The notes under the pieces: generated by a model
The model's input: only the letters and a program-made list of their open reading frames with translations
Databases searched by the model: none
What the model was told of the DNA's origin: nothing
Part shown: positions 32,686 through 42,503 of the stretch, piece by piece
Numbering within the stretch: position 1 is the stretch's first letter
How the letters are laid out: every line of letters begins with the position of its first letter
NCBI RefSeq assembly: GCF_028464225.1
Contig: NZ_JAQPCN010000005.1
Span: forward strand, 1 to 64,000
Length of the DNA stretch: 64,000 nt
Source of the DNA: Zeaxanthinibacter sp. PT1
GTDB taxonomy: Bacteria; Bacteroidota; Bacteroidia; Flavobacteriales; Flavobacteriaceae
Reading direction: 5' to 3'
Translations under genes and position numbers: made by a program

Positions 32686-33891
32686 ATGCGAATCGGAATC
32701 ATCCGGGAGCGCAAAAATCCGCCGGATCGCCGTGTGGTATTGTCTCCCCAAGCCTGCCAGAAAGTCCTGAAAGCCTATCCCGAGGCCGAAATCATCGTTG
32801 AGCCTTCTCCCATCCGGGTGTTTATCGACGAGGAATACCGTATCGCCGGGATTCCTGTAGAAGATCGTATGGAAGATTGCGATGTGCTACTGGGCGTAAA
32901 AGAAGTGCCGATCGCAGCGCTGATCCCGAATAAAAAATACTTTTTCTTTTCCCATACCATCAAAAAACAACCTTATAACCGCGACCTCTTGCAGGCTATC
33001 CTGAATAAGGATATCGAGATGTATGACCACGAAGTGATTACAGACGAGCGCAATACCCGCCTGGTTGCCTTTGGCCGTTATGCGGGTATCGTCGGAGCCT
33101 ACAACGGCTTCAGGGCTTTTGGCCTTAAACACGATCTCTATGAGATTCCGAAAGCGGAAGCTCTGAAAGACCAGAGAGCACTGATAGAGGTTCTTAGGGA
33201 TATCTCTCTCCCGAATGTAAAGATACTTCTTACAGGGAAAGGAAGGGTCGGCGGAGGCGCCATGGAAATGCTTAAGGGAATGGAAATGCGCGAAGTGAAT
33301 GTAGAAGAATACCTGAACGAGACCTTTGATGAGCCGGTCTTCTGCCAGTTAGAGGTGCTGGATTATAATAAACGTAAGGATGGCAATGAATCCAGGATGT
33401 CTGATTTTATAGATCATCCCGAGGATTTCGAATCTGATTTTATGCGTTTCGCCAGGGTGTCAGATCTCTTTATCGCCGGTCATTTCTACGCAGAAGAAGC
33501 CCCATACCTCTTTACCCGAACTGATGCAAAAAGACGCGACTTCCGCATCAGCGTGGTGGCTGATATCTCTTGTGATATCGATGGACCCGTAGCTTCTACA
33601 ATCCGACCTTCAACCATTGCTGAACCAATATATGGTTACGACCCAAAACTGGAGTCAGAAATCGATTTCCGTAAACCGGGAGCTATCGCCGTAATGGCCG
33701 TGGACAACCTGCCTGCGGAACTTCCAAGGGACGCGAGTGAAGGTTTTGGAGCGGCATTCGTAGAACACGTGATTCCCTCTTTCTTCAACGGGGATGCCCG
33801 TGGAATCCTGGAACGTGCACGTATGACCCAAAACGGGGAGTTGACAGAGCGTTATGATTACCTGCAGGATTATGTGGATGGACTGGAGTAG
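32686..33891 (+). CDS. Saccharopine dehydrogenase-like NAD(P)-dependent oxidoreductase
   Basis: The 401-aa protein has an alanine dehydrogenase/transhydrogenase N-terminal domain (IRERKNPPDRRVVLSPQAC) and a Rossmann segment with ILLTGKGRVGGGAMEML at about residue 183. The layout and length match lysine-forming saccharopine dehydrogenase (LYS1-like) proteins, which interconvert saccharopine with lysine and 2-oxoglutarate. No signal peptide, so cytoplasmic. It could work in lysine breakdown with the DUF1338 enzyme at 12316-13221, though they are far apart. An array starts 6 bp after its stop. Confidence 0.8.
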   Translation: MRIGIIRERKNPPDRRVVLSPQACQKVLKAYPEAEIIVEPSPIRVFIDEEYRIAGIPVEDRMEDCDVLLGVKEVPIAALIPNKKYFFFSHTIKKQPYNRDLLQAILNKDIEMYDHEVITDERNTRLVAFGRYAGIVGAYNGFRAFGLKHDLYEIPKAEALKDQRALIEVLRDISLPNVKILLTGKGRVGGGAMEMLKGMEMREVNVEEYLNETFDEPVFCQLEVLDYNKRKDGNESRMSDFIDHPEDFESDFMRFARVSDLFIAGHFYAEEAPYLFTRTDAKRRDFRISVVADISCDIDGPVASTIRPSTIAEPIYGYDPKLESEIDFRKPGAIAVMAVDNLPAELPRDASEGFGAAFVEHVIPSFFNGDARGILERARMTQNGELTERYDYLQDYVDGLE

Positions 33892-33896
33892 CTATA

Positions 33897-34434
33897 GGGT
33901 TACAAGGTTACAGGGTTACAGGGTTACAAGGGTACGGTGCTTTTTATATCAGATTCGGGTCATGAGCACTTTTTTGAGTCTGTAGAACATCTTATTTAAA
34001 GCCCTGATTTTAAGAAATAGTTCTTGATTGACACTCAATAACGACAGTTTATCGCAAATAATGAGTTGAGTTTCCAATTCAGATAATGAACCCGTGGCTA
34101 TATCGAGAAATCTTAAATATTCTTTCGTGGAACTTCTGCCGGCTCCCTCTGCTATATTAGCAGGTATTGACACTACGGCTTTACGCATTTGGGTGGATAA
34201 ACCAAATTTTTCCGATGCAGGCAACAGTGATGTAAGTTGATATATGTCTATCACCAAAGCGATGCTTTTTTTCGAGATATTCAATTCCTTGTGAATCATT
34301 CAAGCTATTAGTAAGTTCTTCAAGGTATTATTCAACACTGCACAAAAAAAGCACGTTTATATCAATTACCCACATTTAGTATGGAAGATAAACTCGTAAC
34401 CCTGTAACCTTGTAACCCTGTAACCCTGTAACCC
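33897..34434 (-). mobile_element. S23 cassette 2: gene enclosed by 39-bp inverted repeat arrays
   Basis: Arrays of GGGTTACA units (8-bp period) at 33897-33935 and, inverted, at 34396-34434 can be aligned over 39 bp with 35 matches. Between them lie the S23 gene (33949-34299), a 96-nt leader and a 13-nt tail. Size (538 bp), spacing and array polarity match cassette 1 (550 bp), although the repeat sequence differs. No transposase is present. Confidence 0.65.
33949..34299 (-). CDS. Four helix bundle protein, S23/IVP family (cassette 2)
   Basis: The 116-aa protein has the S23 signature: LVIDIYQLTSLLPASEKFGL, then MRKAVVSIPANIAEGAGR (about residues 47-64), TKEYLRFLDIATGSLSELET (about 67-86) and a final helix. 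It is clearly diverged from the 130-aa protein of cassette 1, so the two cassettes are not recent copies. Family members form helical rings and are found in 23S rRNA intervening sequences; the cellular role is unknown. Its leader shares TTTTTTTGTGCAGT with the other cassette (complement of 34337-34350). Confidence 0.88.
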   Translation of the reverse strand: MIHKELNISKKSIALVIDIYQLTSLLPASEKFGLSTQMRKAVVSIPANIAEGAGRSSTKEYLRFLDIATGSLSELETQLIICDKLSLLSVNQELFLKIRALNKMFYRLKKVLMTRI

Positions 34435-34538
34435 GTAAATCCCGCTTCCGTCCTAATTTTTATTATAGTGTCCGAATCATAATTCAACATTATATCCTGA
34501 AATATAGTATCTTACTATTCTGATTACATGAGAGCTCA

Positions 34539-34844
34539 ATGAAATTTCAATGGATATCCGGTAAAAGAATCGATGAGGAGCTGCGGAAGTTCTGTATAGA
34601 ACTGGAATACCAATTGCGCCCTAAGATCACTCGTTTCCTGATTTCCCACCCTGAATTTGACGGGCCCGATTTTTCAGGTTTCTACTTCGAGATCGACATG
34701 AAATTGGAACAGGTCAATATGAGTCATTCAAGACCGGAAATTTTGAGCCCTAAACTGAAAAGGGATTTTGACCGGGATATTAACCTGGGTTTTGCTCGTA
34801 CCCTCTTCACTAAAAAGCCCCTTACTCCAAGGATACAGGATTAA
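34539..34844 (+). CDS. Hypothetical protein, 101 aa
   Basis: The frame starts with an ATG after an AT-rich upstream stretch and encodes a soluble, fairly charged protein with the phrases RIDEELRKFCIELEYQLRPK and FYFEIDMKLEQVN. The composition is that of a real protein, but no family is recognised. There is no signal peptide. It may be a remnant of a longer gene. Confidence 0.55.
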   Translation: MKFQWISGKRIDEELRKFCIELEYQLRPKITRFLISHPEFDGPDFSGFYFEIDMKLEQVNMSHSRPEILSPKLKRDFDRDINLGFARTLFTKKPLTPRIQD

Positions 34845-34950
34845 GATAAATATCCGGACCCCTATATATAACTTCAGCGATGACCTTGAGCGCCAATCGG
34901 GATTTAAGTTTATTATCGCTACTCTTTCAACATTCATTAAATGTATTACA

Positions 34951-34977
34951 TAAAAAAACCCTCCGGTTAAGGAGGGT
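34951..34977 (-). terminator. Terminator of the mechanosensitive channel gene
   Basis: ACCCTCC (34958-34964) pairs with GGAGGGT (34971-34977). On the minus strand a run of seven T follows the hairpin. Confidence 0.88.
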
Positions 34978-34998
34978 ATGAGGGTATTATAAGAATAT

Positions 34999-36243
34999 TT
35001 ATAAACTATCGCCCGGCAAACGATCCCTGGGTGGAGTTGGGGGCAAGCGGTCTTCATTCTTTTCTTCGGATTCCTTAGGCTCTTTGAACTTCTGTATAAT
35101 CTCCCGGTAATGTTCCCCGGCCGCTTCACGTCCTCCAAGACCATAGCTCAGGGCTATAGCCACCGCTATGGCTCCAAGCGTTAATCCGAAAGCTAATTCT
35201 ACGATTTCATTTGCAATGCCCATAGTCCTTAATGCAATGGCAATGAACAAGGCCAGCGAAGCCCAACGTACTAGACTTGCTATAAAACGGTTATTATTTC
35301 CTTTCCTCAGGGTATCGTAAATGATCACGGAAATATAGTTTCCTATGGCCAGGATGACCAATCCGAAGAGGATTTGCCCGGTGACCTCCAGGATCTGGTT
35401 CAGCGTTTCTGTCAACCGGTCTAATCCGAGAATTTCCACCGCTGTGATTACACCAAAGAAGACCAGGAAAAAATAGATCAGGTTAGCCACTAATTTAGCG
35501 AATGATTGCCCTGCACCTATCATATTCTGTAAGCGAAGCGATTGTGCCAGCCTGTCCATTCCCATACTGTTGAACAGGTCTTCTAAGAAACGTGCCAGGT
35601 ATTTTCCTCCCCATACGAAAACAAGCAGTATGGCCGCGGCAATGATGATTTGTCCGATCATTTCGGTAAATCCGGCCAGGATACTGTTAGCGGGTCCGGA
35701 AATAGCCTCCATTTCCAGGGCGTTAAAGGCCTGGATAAGGAAGGGGATGAATATAATAATGAAAACGATTTTCTTAAGGATAGATACCAGTTTATCAGTA
35801 TCCTTAAATCCTGTCTTATCAACGAGTCGGTCTAAGAAATTCCCACCAATAGTAACGAGATTCGACACAAATTTTGCGAGCAGGTAGCCTACAAAACCTA
35901 TCAGTACGGCACCCACCAGGTTTGGGATAAACATCAGGAATTCCCCTAACATATTCTCAAGTGGAGTAAGTACCTCGTCCACTCCCAGAATTTCAAGGAC
36001 GATCAGGATCACCATGATCATGATGATATAGTAGAATATGTTCCCGATAAATTTATTGGAATCATCTACATTACTGCCCCGGAGTAATTTTTCATCCCAG
36101 GAAGTGCGTCGAAGTAGCTTTACTACGAGCATCTTGATACCCCTGGCAATGAGCCAGCCAATTAATAATACGACAAGTGCGCCAAGAAGGCCGGGTAAGA
36201 AATCTACCACCCTGTCGGCAAAATTTTCTAGTTGATTTTTCAT
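34999..36243 (-). CDS. Mechanosensitive ion channel family protein (conserved TM helix type)
   Basis: The 414-aa inner-membrane protein carries repeated 'conserved TM helix' segments such as LPGLLGALVVLLIGWLIARG (residues about 15-34), with further copies near 105, 190 and 290. The end of the membrane part resembles the MscS pore (GLTLGAIAVAIALSYGLGG, about 365-383). A short polar tail follows. It may protect against osmotic downshock, but proteins with this repeat lack the full MscS beta domain, so gating is uncertain. Confidence 0.82.
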   Translation of the reverse strand: MKNQLENFADRVVDFLPGLLGALVVLLIGWLIARGIKMLVVKLLRRTSWDEKLLRGSNVDDSNKFIGNIFYYIIMIMVILIVLEILGVDEVLTPLENMLGEFLMFIPNLVGAVLIGFVGYLLAKFVSNLVTIGGNFLDRLVDKTGFKDTDKLVSILKKIVFIIIFIPFLIQAFNALEMEAISGPANSILAGFTEMIGQIIIAAAILLVFVWGGKYLARFLEDLFNSMGMDRLAQSLRLQNMIGAGQSFAKLVANLIYFFLVFFGVITAVEILGLDRLTETLNQILEVTGQILFGLVILAIGNYISVIIYDTLRKGNNNRFIASLVRWASLALFIAIALRTMGIANEIVELAFGLTLGAIAVAIALSYGLGGREAAGEHYREIIQKFKEPKESEEKNEDRLPPTPPRDRLPGDSL

Positions 36244-36424
36244 TAGATATATGTTAAATTTTAGGATTGTCCTCTTAATTTATTAAATCTAATGGCCTTC
36301 TTAAAATGTGAATGGTTATAGGGTTAATACTAGTGCAGATTGCATTAATATTTAGTGTAACGCGTTAATATACTGTGTATTAGGATCAATTTCCTTCTGC
36401 TTCAATTCCGTGAATCCATAATAA

Positions 36425-37246
36425 TTAAACCAATGAATTTACAGTAGCCCGAAGTTTAACCAGGTTGGTCAGAAGCTGCTCCATCCGGTCTAATGCCAGC
36501 ATATTTGCGCCATCACTTTTGGCATTGGCAGGATCAAAGTGGGTTTCGATAAAAATACCGTCCACACCGGCTGCGATTCCCGCTCTGGCCATGGTATTGA
36601 TCAATTCCGGGCGACCACCCGTAACCCCGGAGGCCTGGTTGGGCTGCTGTAAACTGTGGGTGACATCTAGTACAACAGGGGCATATTGTTTCATGGTGGG
36701 AATTCCCCTGAAATCGACGATCATATCCTGGTAGCCGAACATAGTGCCGCGATCCGTTACCCAGACCTGCTTATTGCCTGATTCCTGTATCTTGTTCACC
36801 GCGTGTTTCATACTCTCGGGGCTCATGAACTGACCCTTCTTCAAGTTCACCGCTTTTCCCGTTTCAGCCGCCGCCGTCAACAGGTCGGTCTGCCGTACCA
36901 GGAAGGCCGGGATCTGCAGTACATCCACATATTCAGCCGCCATTGCCGCATCTGCCGGTTCATGGATGTCAGTAACGGTCGGTACTTTAAAGGTTTCAGA
37001 TACTTTTCTCAGGATTTTTAACGCTTTTTCATCTCCTATCCCTGTAAAAGAATCTGCCCGACTCCGGTTGGCCTTTTTGAAACTGCCTTTAAAGACATAA
37101 GGAATTTTGAGTTGATCAGTCAGACCAACCACTTTTTCAGCGATCCTCAAGGCCATGTCCTCGCCTTCAATCGCGCAAGGACCGGACAGTAAAAAGAAGT
37201 TATTGCTGTCGGTATGTTTTATCTGGGGAATGAGTGAAATATCCAT
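36425..37246 (-). CDS. kdsA: 3-deoxy-8-phosphooctulonate synthase
   Basis: KdsA joins arabinose 5-phosphate and phosphoenolpyruvate to form Kdo 8-phosphate for lipopolysaccharide. Signatures include LLSGPCAIEGED, VFKGSFKKANRSR (substrate-binding KANRSS-like loop), TDIHEP and LDVTHSLQQP with DGIFIETHFDP. The 273 aa match the family length. Non-metal versus metal-dependent type: the loop has PCAIEG with cysteine, as in metal-dependent forms. A TATCTTTG promoter box is upstream. Confidence 0.95.
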   Translation of the reverse strand: MDISLIPQIKHTDSNNFFLLSGPCAIEGEDMALRIAEKVVGLTDQLKIPYVFKGSFKKANRSRADSFTGIGDEKALKILRKVSETFKVPTVTDIHEPADAAMAAEYVDVLQIPAFLVRQTDLLTAAAETGKAVNLKKGQFMSPESMKHAVNKIQESGNKQVWVTDRGTMFGYQDMIVDFRGIPTMKQYAPVVLDVTHSLQQPNQASGVTGGRPELINTMARAGIAAGVDGIFIETHFDPANAKSDGANMLALDRMEQLLTNLVKLRATVNSLV

Positions 37247-37260
37247 GTTGTGATTTTAAG

Positions 37261-37268
37261 CAAAGATA
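37261..37268 (-). promoter_or_regulatory. Promoter -7 box for kdsA
   Basis: On the minus strand TATCTTTG matches TAnnTTTG and lies 15 bp before the kdsA start. A TTTG at 37295-37292 could be the -33 element, at a slightly long spacing. Confidence 0.45.
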
Positions 37269-37498
37269 GGAATTTGAGTTGTAGAGGTTATCAAAGTATA
37301 TGAGGACAATACCATATAATTTAAATAAGTCAAAATAAGTTTAATTGGTAATTAAAATGAGGCCATTACATGGTCGTATAACCTATTATAAATATTATGG
37401 TAATACTATCAAATGGCACGCGATGATAAGGGTGAGAAGTAGATAAAAGTGCTGATATTCAAGGGTTATTTTTCGTAATTTTAAGTAAAGCCATAGCC

Positions 37499-37987
37499 AT
37501 GAAATTCAAAGAGATTCTTATTCCTGAACTGGAGCAAGAGGTTGCCCTGACCGAGAAATTCCTAAAACGTATTCCCGCAGATAAATTGGACTGGAAGCCC
37601 CATACTAAATCCATGACCTTCCGGCAACTGGGAAGCCACCTGGCAGAAATACCCAGTTGGATCTCCGGTACCATGGAAACCGACGAGATATCAATGGATG
37701 ATTACAAGGCGCCCCTTGACGATTCCGTTGAAGAGATGGTCGGCAAACTCCGGGAGAATGAAAGGAACGCCAGGGCCTCCCTCCAGAAAGAAGATTCCGA
37801 ATTTACCGATAAGGAATGGCGGATGATTATGGGCGGCAAACCCATCTGGGTAGATAAGAAATACAAAGTATTGCGGTCCGTGATGAACCAACTGCCCCAT
37901 CACAGGGCTCAACTGGGCGTTTACCTCAGGCTTCTGGATGAATCCGTTCCTGCTACTTACGGGCCTTCTGCAGATGAACATTCATAG
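37499..37987 (+). CDS. DinB family protein
   Basis: The 162-aa protein has the four-helix DinB/YfiT fold. Metal-binding histidines fit at H48 (LGSHLAEIP) and in NQLPHHRAQLGVYLR near the C-terminus. The family comprises metal-dependent thiol transferases or hydrolases and DNA-damage-induced proteins of unknown activity. No partner genes nearby. Confidence 0.85.
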   Translation: MKFKEILIPELEQEVALTEKFLKRIPADKLDWKPHTKSMTFRQLGSHLAEIPSWISGTMETDEISMDDYKAPLDDSVEEMVGKLRENERNARASLQKEDSEFTDKEWRMIMGGKPIWVDKKYKVLRSVMNQLPHHRAQLGVYLRLLDESVPATYGPSADEHS

Positions 37988-38036
37988 GTGTTGACACTCA
38001 ATTAGTTAAGTCTTTGACAAATTTCCGGGTGGATGC

Positions 38037-38065
38037 TTGTACTGAATTGTTTTTGACTATCTTTG
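38037..38065 (+). promoter_or_regulatory. Promoter of typA
   Basis: TTG (38037-38039), an 18-bp spacer and TATCTTTG (38058-38065) form a good Bacteroidota promoter 18 bp before the typA start. Confidence 0.6.
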
Positions 38066-38083
38066 CGCGCTTAAATTAAGGCT

Positions 38084-39883
38084 ATGTCCAAAACAAAAAA
38101 CATTGCAATTATTGCCCACGTTGACCACGGGAAGACTACCCTGGTCGATAAGATCTTACACTATTGCCGCTTATTTCGTGATAACGAAAAGACCGGTGAG
38201 CTCATCCTTGATAATAATGACCTGGAGCGGGAGCGGGGTATTACCATCGTTTCTAAAAACGTCTCTGTAGTTTACAAGGATACTAAGATCAATATTATCG
38301 ATACCCCCGGTCACGCCGATTTTGGTGGTGAGGTAGAACGCGTACTGAACATGGCTGATGGTGTTCTTTTGTTGGTGGATGCCTTTGAAGGTCCTATGCC
38401 ACAGACTCGCTTTGTACTGCAGAAGGCTATAGACCTGGGTCTTAAGCCATGTGTGGTAGTGAATAAGGTGGATAAAGAGAACTGTACACCTGAAGAGGTG
38501 CACGAAAAAGTATTCGACCTGATGTTCGAGTTGGGTGCCGAAGAGTGGCAGCTGGATTTCCCTGTTGTGTATGGTTCTGCCAAAAACAACTGGATGAGCG
38601 AAGACTGGAAGAATCAAACTGATTCTATTGAGCCGCTCCTGGAAATGGTGGTAAATCACATCCCGGAATTCAAAACAACCGAAGGGAACACCCAATTGCT
38701 GATCACTTCCCTGGATTACTCTTCGTTTACAGGCCGTATCGCTATTGGTCGTTTGCAACGTGGTGTCCTTAAAGAAGGTCAGCAGGTTTCATTGGTGAAG
38801 AGAGATGGCAAGATTGTAAAATCGCGCATCAAAGAACTTTTCACATTTGAAGGCCTTGGCCGTATCAAAGTAGATGAAGTACAAGCGGGAGATATATGTG
38901 CTATTACCGGTTTAGAAGGTTTTGATATCGGGGATACCGTAGCAGACCTGGAGAACCCGGAAGCTCTTAAAACTATTGCTATTGATGAGCCTACCATGAG
39001 TATGCTCTTTACGATAAACGACAGTCCCTTCTTTGGGAAAGATGGTAAGTTTGTGACTTCCCGTCACATTAAGGAACGCCTGGAAAGAGAGCTGGAAAAG
39101 AACCTGGCTTTAAGGGTTAATGAAACGGACAGTGCTGATAAATTCATGGTGTTCGGACGTGGAGTATTGCACCTTTCTGTTCTGATCGAAACCATGAGGA
39201 GAGAAGGCTACGAATTACAGATCGGGCAACCACAGGTTATCATCAAGAAGATTGATGGAGTGGCTTGTGAGCCGATAGAGCACCTGACGATAGACCTTCC
39301 GGAAGAAGTATCGGGTAGGGCAGTAGAAATGGTATCGGTTCGTAAAGGAGAAATGACTAAAATGGAAGCTCGTGGAGAGCGTATGGTCATCGAGTTCCAG
39401 ATTCCTTCCCGGGGTATTATCGGGTTGCGAAACCAACTGCTGACCGCAACTGCGGGTGAAGCCATCATGGCACACAGGTTCCTGGAGTACCAACCGATGA
39501 AAGGCGATATTCCCCAGAGGCAGAACGGATCATTGATCTCTATGGAGAACGGGAAGGCAATTCCTTACTCTATCGATAAGTTACAGGAACGCGGACGTTT
39601 CTTTGTTGATCCGGGAGAAGAGATCTACGAAGGCCAGGTAATTGGTGAAAACTCGCGTGGTGATGATATGACGGTCAACGTGACCAAGACTAAAAAGCTA
39701 TCTAACGTTCGTTCTTCTGGTGCGGATGATAAAGCAAAAATAGTTCCTGCGGTGAAATTCTCATTGGAGGAAGCCCTGGAATACATCCAGAAGGATGAAT
39801 ACGTAGAGGTAACGCCTAAGCACTTACGTCTCCGTAAAATTCACCTGAAAGAAGTAGACAGGAAGAGGAATAAAGCAGTCTGA
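38084..39883 (+). CDS. typA: Ribosome-associated GTPase TypA/BipA
   Basis: This translational GTPase acts on the ribosome in stress and low-temperature assembly. The P-loop [10 protein letters not shown] (residues about 10-19), RGITIVSKN switch [15 protein letters not shown] switch II and NKVDKE are all intact. The C-terminal half holds the typical TypA-specific domain ending in [12 protein letters not shown]. At 599 aa it is full length. It converges with ppgK, only 7 bp apart, with no terminator between. Confidence 0.96.
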   Translation: MSKTKNIAIIAHVDHGKTTLVDKILHYCRLFRDNEKTGELILDNNDLERERGITIVSKNVSVVYKDTKINIIDTPGHADFGGEVERVLNMADGVLLLVDAFEGPMPQTRFVLQKAIDLGLKPCVVVNKVDKENCTPEEVHEKVFDLMFELGAEEWQLDFPVVYGSAKNNWMSEDWKNQTDSIEPLLEMVVNHIPEFKTTEGNTQLLITSLDYSSFTGRIAIGRLQRGVLKEGQQVSLVKRDGKIVKSRIKELFTFEGLGRIKVDEVQAGDICAITGLEGFDIGDTVADLENPEALKTIAIDEPTMSMLFTINDSPFFGKDGKFVTSRHIKERLERELEKNLALRVNETDSADKFMVFGRGVLHLSVLIETMRREGYELQIGQPQVIIKKIDGVACEPIEHLTIDLPEEVSGRAVEMVSVRKGEMTKMEARGERMVIEFQIPSRGIIGLRNQLLTATAGEAIMAHRFLEYQPMKGDIPQRQNGSLISMENGKAIPYSIDKLQERGRFFVDPGEEIYEGQVIGENSRGDDMTVNVTKTKKLSNVRSSGADDKAKIVPAVKFSLEEALEYIQKDEYVEVTPKHLRLRKIHLKEVDRKRNKAV

Positions 39884-39890
39884 CTTTGAG

Positions 39891-40655
39891 TTAGACAGGA
39901 GTCCGGATACATTCTTTTTTAAACCGGAGTCCCGCTGTAGCAGCGCCGATGATACCCGCATGGTTTTGTAACCTGGCTGGTACCACCGGCGTTTCTATTT
40001 TAATCTGTTTCTTGTATTCATCAAAGTCCTTAGACGCTCCACCGCCCAGGAAAATTAGATCCGGGGCTACAACGAGCTCAACCAGTTCCAGGAATCGGTT
40101 AAATCGTTTTCCCCATTTCTTATAGCTCAGGTCTTCCCGGTCTTTTGCAGATCCGGCAGCCCAGGTTTCTATTTTATCAAATTTCTTGTAAGGGATTTGT
40201 CCCAGTTCAAAATTCGGTATCAGTTTTCCATTAAAGAAGGCGCCGCTTCCTAAACCGGTACCGATGGTAATGATGACAACAAAGCCGTCTTCTCCCTGCC
40301 CGCTGCCATAATTCATGACCGCATAACCGGCCGCATCAGCATCATTGATCACCGTAAATTCGTTCCCGGTAACCCTTTCAAAAAGTGCCTCTACATTTAC
40401 ACCGTCCCAGGAGGGATGAAGGTTTCCGTGAGACTTACAGACGCCGTTCTTGATCACCGTGGGAAAGCCACAGCCTACAGGGCCTTTATAATCAAAATGA
40501 TTGACAATTTGGGCCACCACTTCGGCCATGGCCTCGGGTTTTCTCGATTTTGGAGTTGGAATCCGGTGACGCTCGGTCAGCATTTCCCCTGTTTTCATAT
40601 CGATCAGGGCTCCTTTAATTCCCGAACCTCCAATATCAATCCCTAGGACTTCCAT
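39891..40655 (-). CDS. ppgK: Polyphosphate glucokinase (ROK family)
   Basis: This 254-aa ROK-fold kinase phosphorylates glucose using polyphosphate. Phosphate-binding [11 protein letters not shown] (about 4-14), the glucose-binding VINDADAAG with catalytic aspartate, and TIGTGLGSG are present. The short size and GGSGIKG motif match PpgK rather than ATP-only ROK kinases. No signal peptide. Converges with typA. Confidence 0.88.
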   Translation of the reverse strand: MEVLGIDIGGSGIKGALIDMKTGEMLTERHRIPTPKSRKPEAMAEVVAQIVNHFDYKGPVGCGFPTVIKNGVCKSHGNLHPSWDGVNVEALFERVTGNEFTVINDADAAGYAVMNYGSGQGEDGFVVIITIGTGLGSGAFFNGKLIPNFELGQIPYKKFDKIETWAAGSAKDREDLSYKKWGKRFNRFLELVELVVAPDLIFLGGGASKDFDEYKKQIKIETPVVPARLQNHAGIIGAATAGLRFKKECIRTPV

Positions 40656-40722
40656 AATTGTCTTCTTTTTTGAACAATAAACGTAAAAATAATCAAATTC
40701 TTGAACGTTCTGAGCAGGGATA

Positions 40723-41538
40723 TTAGGTCAATAGTCCCTGTGATACCAGGAAATGACCAATTACCTGGCCCGACACTGAAAGTTTTTCCAATTCTTCTTT
40801 TCCCAGCCAAATTACTGATTGTACGGAGGGATGTGGCTGAATTTCTCCTTTATAATCGGCAGTGTAACAGGTTTGTCTTAACGTAGTTCCGGAACCCATC
40901 TCGTATAGAGCATCTTCAAAAGTATGGAAGTATGTCAGGGAATTCATAATGGGCTCAACTCCAAGTTCCAGTTCCAGGAGGTTCTTCAGGTTGGCAGCAT
41001 CAGAACTGCTTGGAATTCGCCGACCCCCCGGTAAGTCGAGCTCCTCGTGGTCCTTAAACCTCAGGGTGAGCAATTTACCCTGCCTGATATGGATCCAGAC
41101 CAAGCGGTCAACCGTTCCCGGGCTGGGCTCTATATAATAATCGATGGAATTCAGGCTGTGATTGGGGTCAATCAGGTCGAGCAAGCGGTCTATAGCGCGT
41201 CCAAATACAGTTAAGCGGCTTAATTCCTTATTTCGACCCAGGGCACTGGATATGGTTTCATCCCGGTTTCCAAAAGGATAACCTCCCCTTCTGATCCAAA
41301 GCACATTCAGCAGGTGCTGCATAAGTACATTGCCCAGCTGATCAATGGAGATGGCTACTTGCAGGAGATATTCTCCCAATCCTTTGATCCCTTTGTAGAA
41401 CAGGCTGTGGAAAATGCCGAAGAGGAATCCGAAAGGACCGGTGATTACCATGAGGATGACCGATATACTGAATAACAGCAGCCCGATCAGGGGATGCACT
41501 TTCCGATCCGGGCGATGGATCAATTTTTTTAGGATCAT
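40723..41538 (-). CDS. Membrane protein with a phage-like DETISS domain and a Nudix-like domain
   Basis: The 271-aa protein has a hydrophobic N-terminus (about residues 15-55), then a middle segment [20 protein letters not shown] and [17 protein letters not shown]. This resembles a short conserved domain I recall from phage and prophage proteins of unknown function. The C-terminal 120 residues look like a Nudix fold, with [10 protein letters not shown] and LELELGVEP. The Nudix box lacks the REUXEE core, so hydrolase activity is doubtful. The gene follows the FtsE-like gene on the minus strand. Function unknown. Confidence 0.65.
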   Translation of the reverse strand: MILKKLIHRPDRKVHPLIGLLLFSISVILMVITGPFGFLFGIFHSLFYKGIKGLGEYLLQVAISIDQLGNVLMQHLLNVLWIRRGGYPFGNRDETISSALGRNKELSRLTVFGRAIDRLLDLIDPNHSLNSIDYYIEPSPGTVDRLVWIHIRQGKLLTLRFKDHEELDLPGGRRIPSSSDAANLKNLLELELGVEPIMNSLTYFHTFEDALYEMGSGTTLRQTCYTADYKGEIQPHPSVQSVIWLGKEELEKLSVSGQVIGHFLVSQGLLT

Positions 41539-41591
41539 ATGAGCTTAGTCCGGGTTAGCCCGGTAAATGTAAGAAAACACATCAATATTGC

Positions 41592-42275
41592 TCAGACAGC
41601 TTTCTGCACCACTTCAAACACCTTGTTCCCATCGCACTTCAGTGTTTTCGAGGGGTATTTCAATAGCAGTGCATAATCATGGGTAGCCATCAATATTGTG
41701 CGTCCGGATTTATTGATATCCTGTAGTACTTTCATCACTTCCACACTGGTTTGCGGATCCAGGTTTCCGGTTGGCTCATCAGCCAATATCAGTTCAGGAT
41801 CGTTCAACAACGCCCTGGCAATCGCAATCCGTTGTTGCTCTCCTCCCGAAAGCTCGTGTGGAAATTTAAAACCCTTGGTTTTCATGCCCACTTTCTCCAG
41901 GACTTCCAGGATCTTATTATCTATTTTAGTCTGGTCTTTCCAGCCGGTGGCTTTCAGTACAAATTCCATGTTCTTATTCACATTCCTGTCTGGGAGCAAT
42001 TTAAAATCCTGGAATACGATTCCGAGTTTGCGCCTTAGGTATGGGATATCTTTCTCGCGGAGTGATTTCAAGTTGAATCCCACGATTTCTCCTTTGCCTT
42101 CTTTCAGGGGAAGATCGGCGTACAGGGTTTTCATAAAACTACTTTTTCCGCTTCCCGTCTTCCCGATCAGGTACACGAATTCTCCTTTGCGGATGTCCAG
42201 GGTAATGTCATTCAATACCATGTTTTCTTGTTGAAACACGGCTACATCTTCCAAACTCAGTACGCGCTCGTTCAT
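41592..42275 (-). CDS. FtsE-like ABC transporter ATP-binding protein
   Basis: The 227-aa ATPase has Walker A (GKTGSGKSSF), the signature HELSGGEQQRIAIARALL, Walker B (ELILADEPTGNLDP) and the H-loop ATHDY, with the short FtsE-like layout. In cell division FtsE partners FtsX to activate peptidoglycan hydrolases; ftsX is not in the window. The frame is open 93 nt further upstream, but the FtsE-type N-terminus MNERVLSLEDV fits the start at 42275, which I chose. Confidence 0.83.
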   Translation of the reverse strand: MNERVLSLEDVAVFQQENMVLNDITLDIRKGEFVYLIGKTGSGKSSFMKTLYADLPLKEGKGEIVGFNLKSLREKDIPYLRRKLGIVFQDFKLLPDRNVNKNMEFVLKATGWKDQTKIDNKILEVLEKVGMKTKGFKFPHELSGGEQQRIAIARALLNDPELILADEPTGNLDPQTSVEVMKVLQDINKSGRTILMATHDYALLLKYPSKTLKCDGNKVFEVVQKAV

Positions 42276-42503
42276 AGTAGTATTTGTTGATATAAATGTA
42301 ATAAGTTCCACAGGATATCGGGCTAAGCGAATAACAAAATTGTTTTCTTTGATAGGCTTTCCCGTCATAAGGGCTTCATTGCCAGCATGTGGTTTATTTT
42401 CCTGAAATGATAAGTTGCAATGTTCAGGGGGTAAACATACTGTGATGGCATTTTTGACGTTATGAAGGAAAATTACGGGAATTCGTACTAATTAGAGAAC
42501 ACT

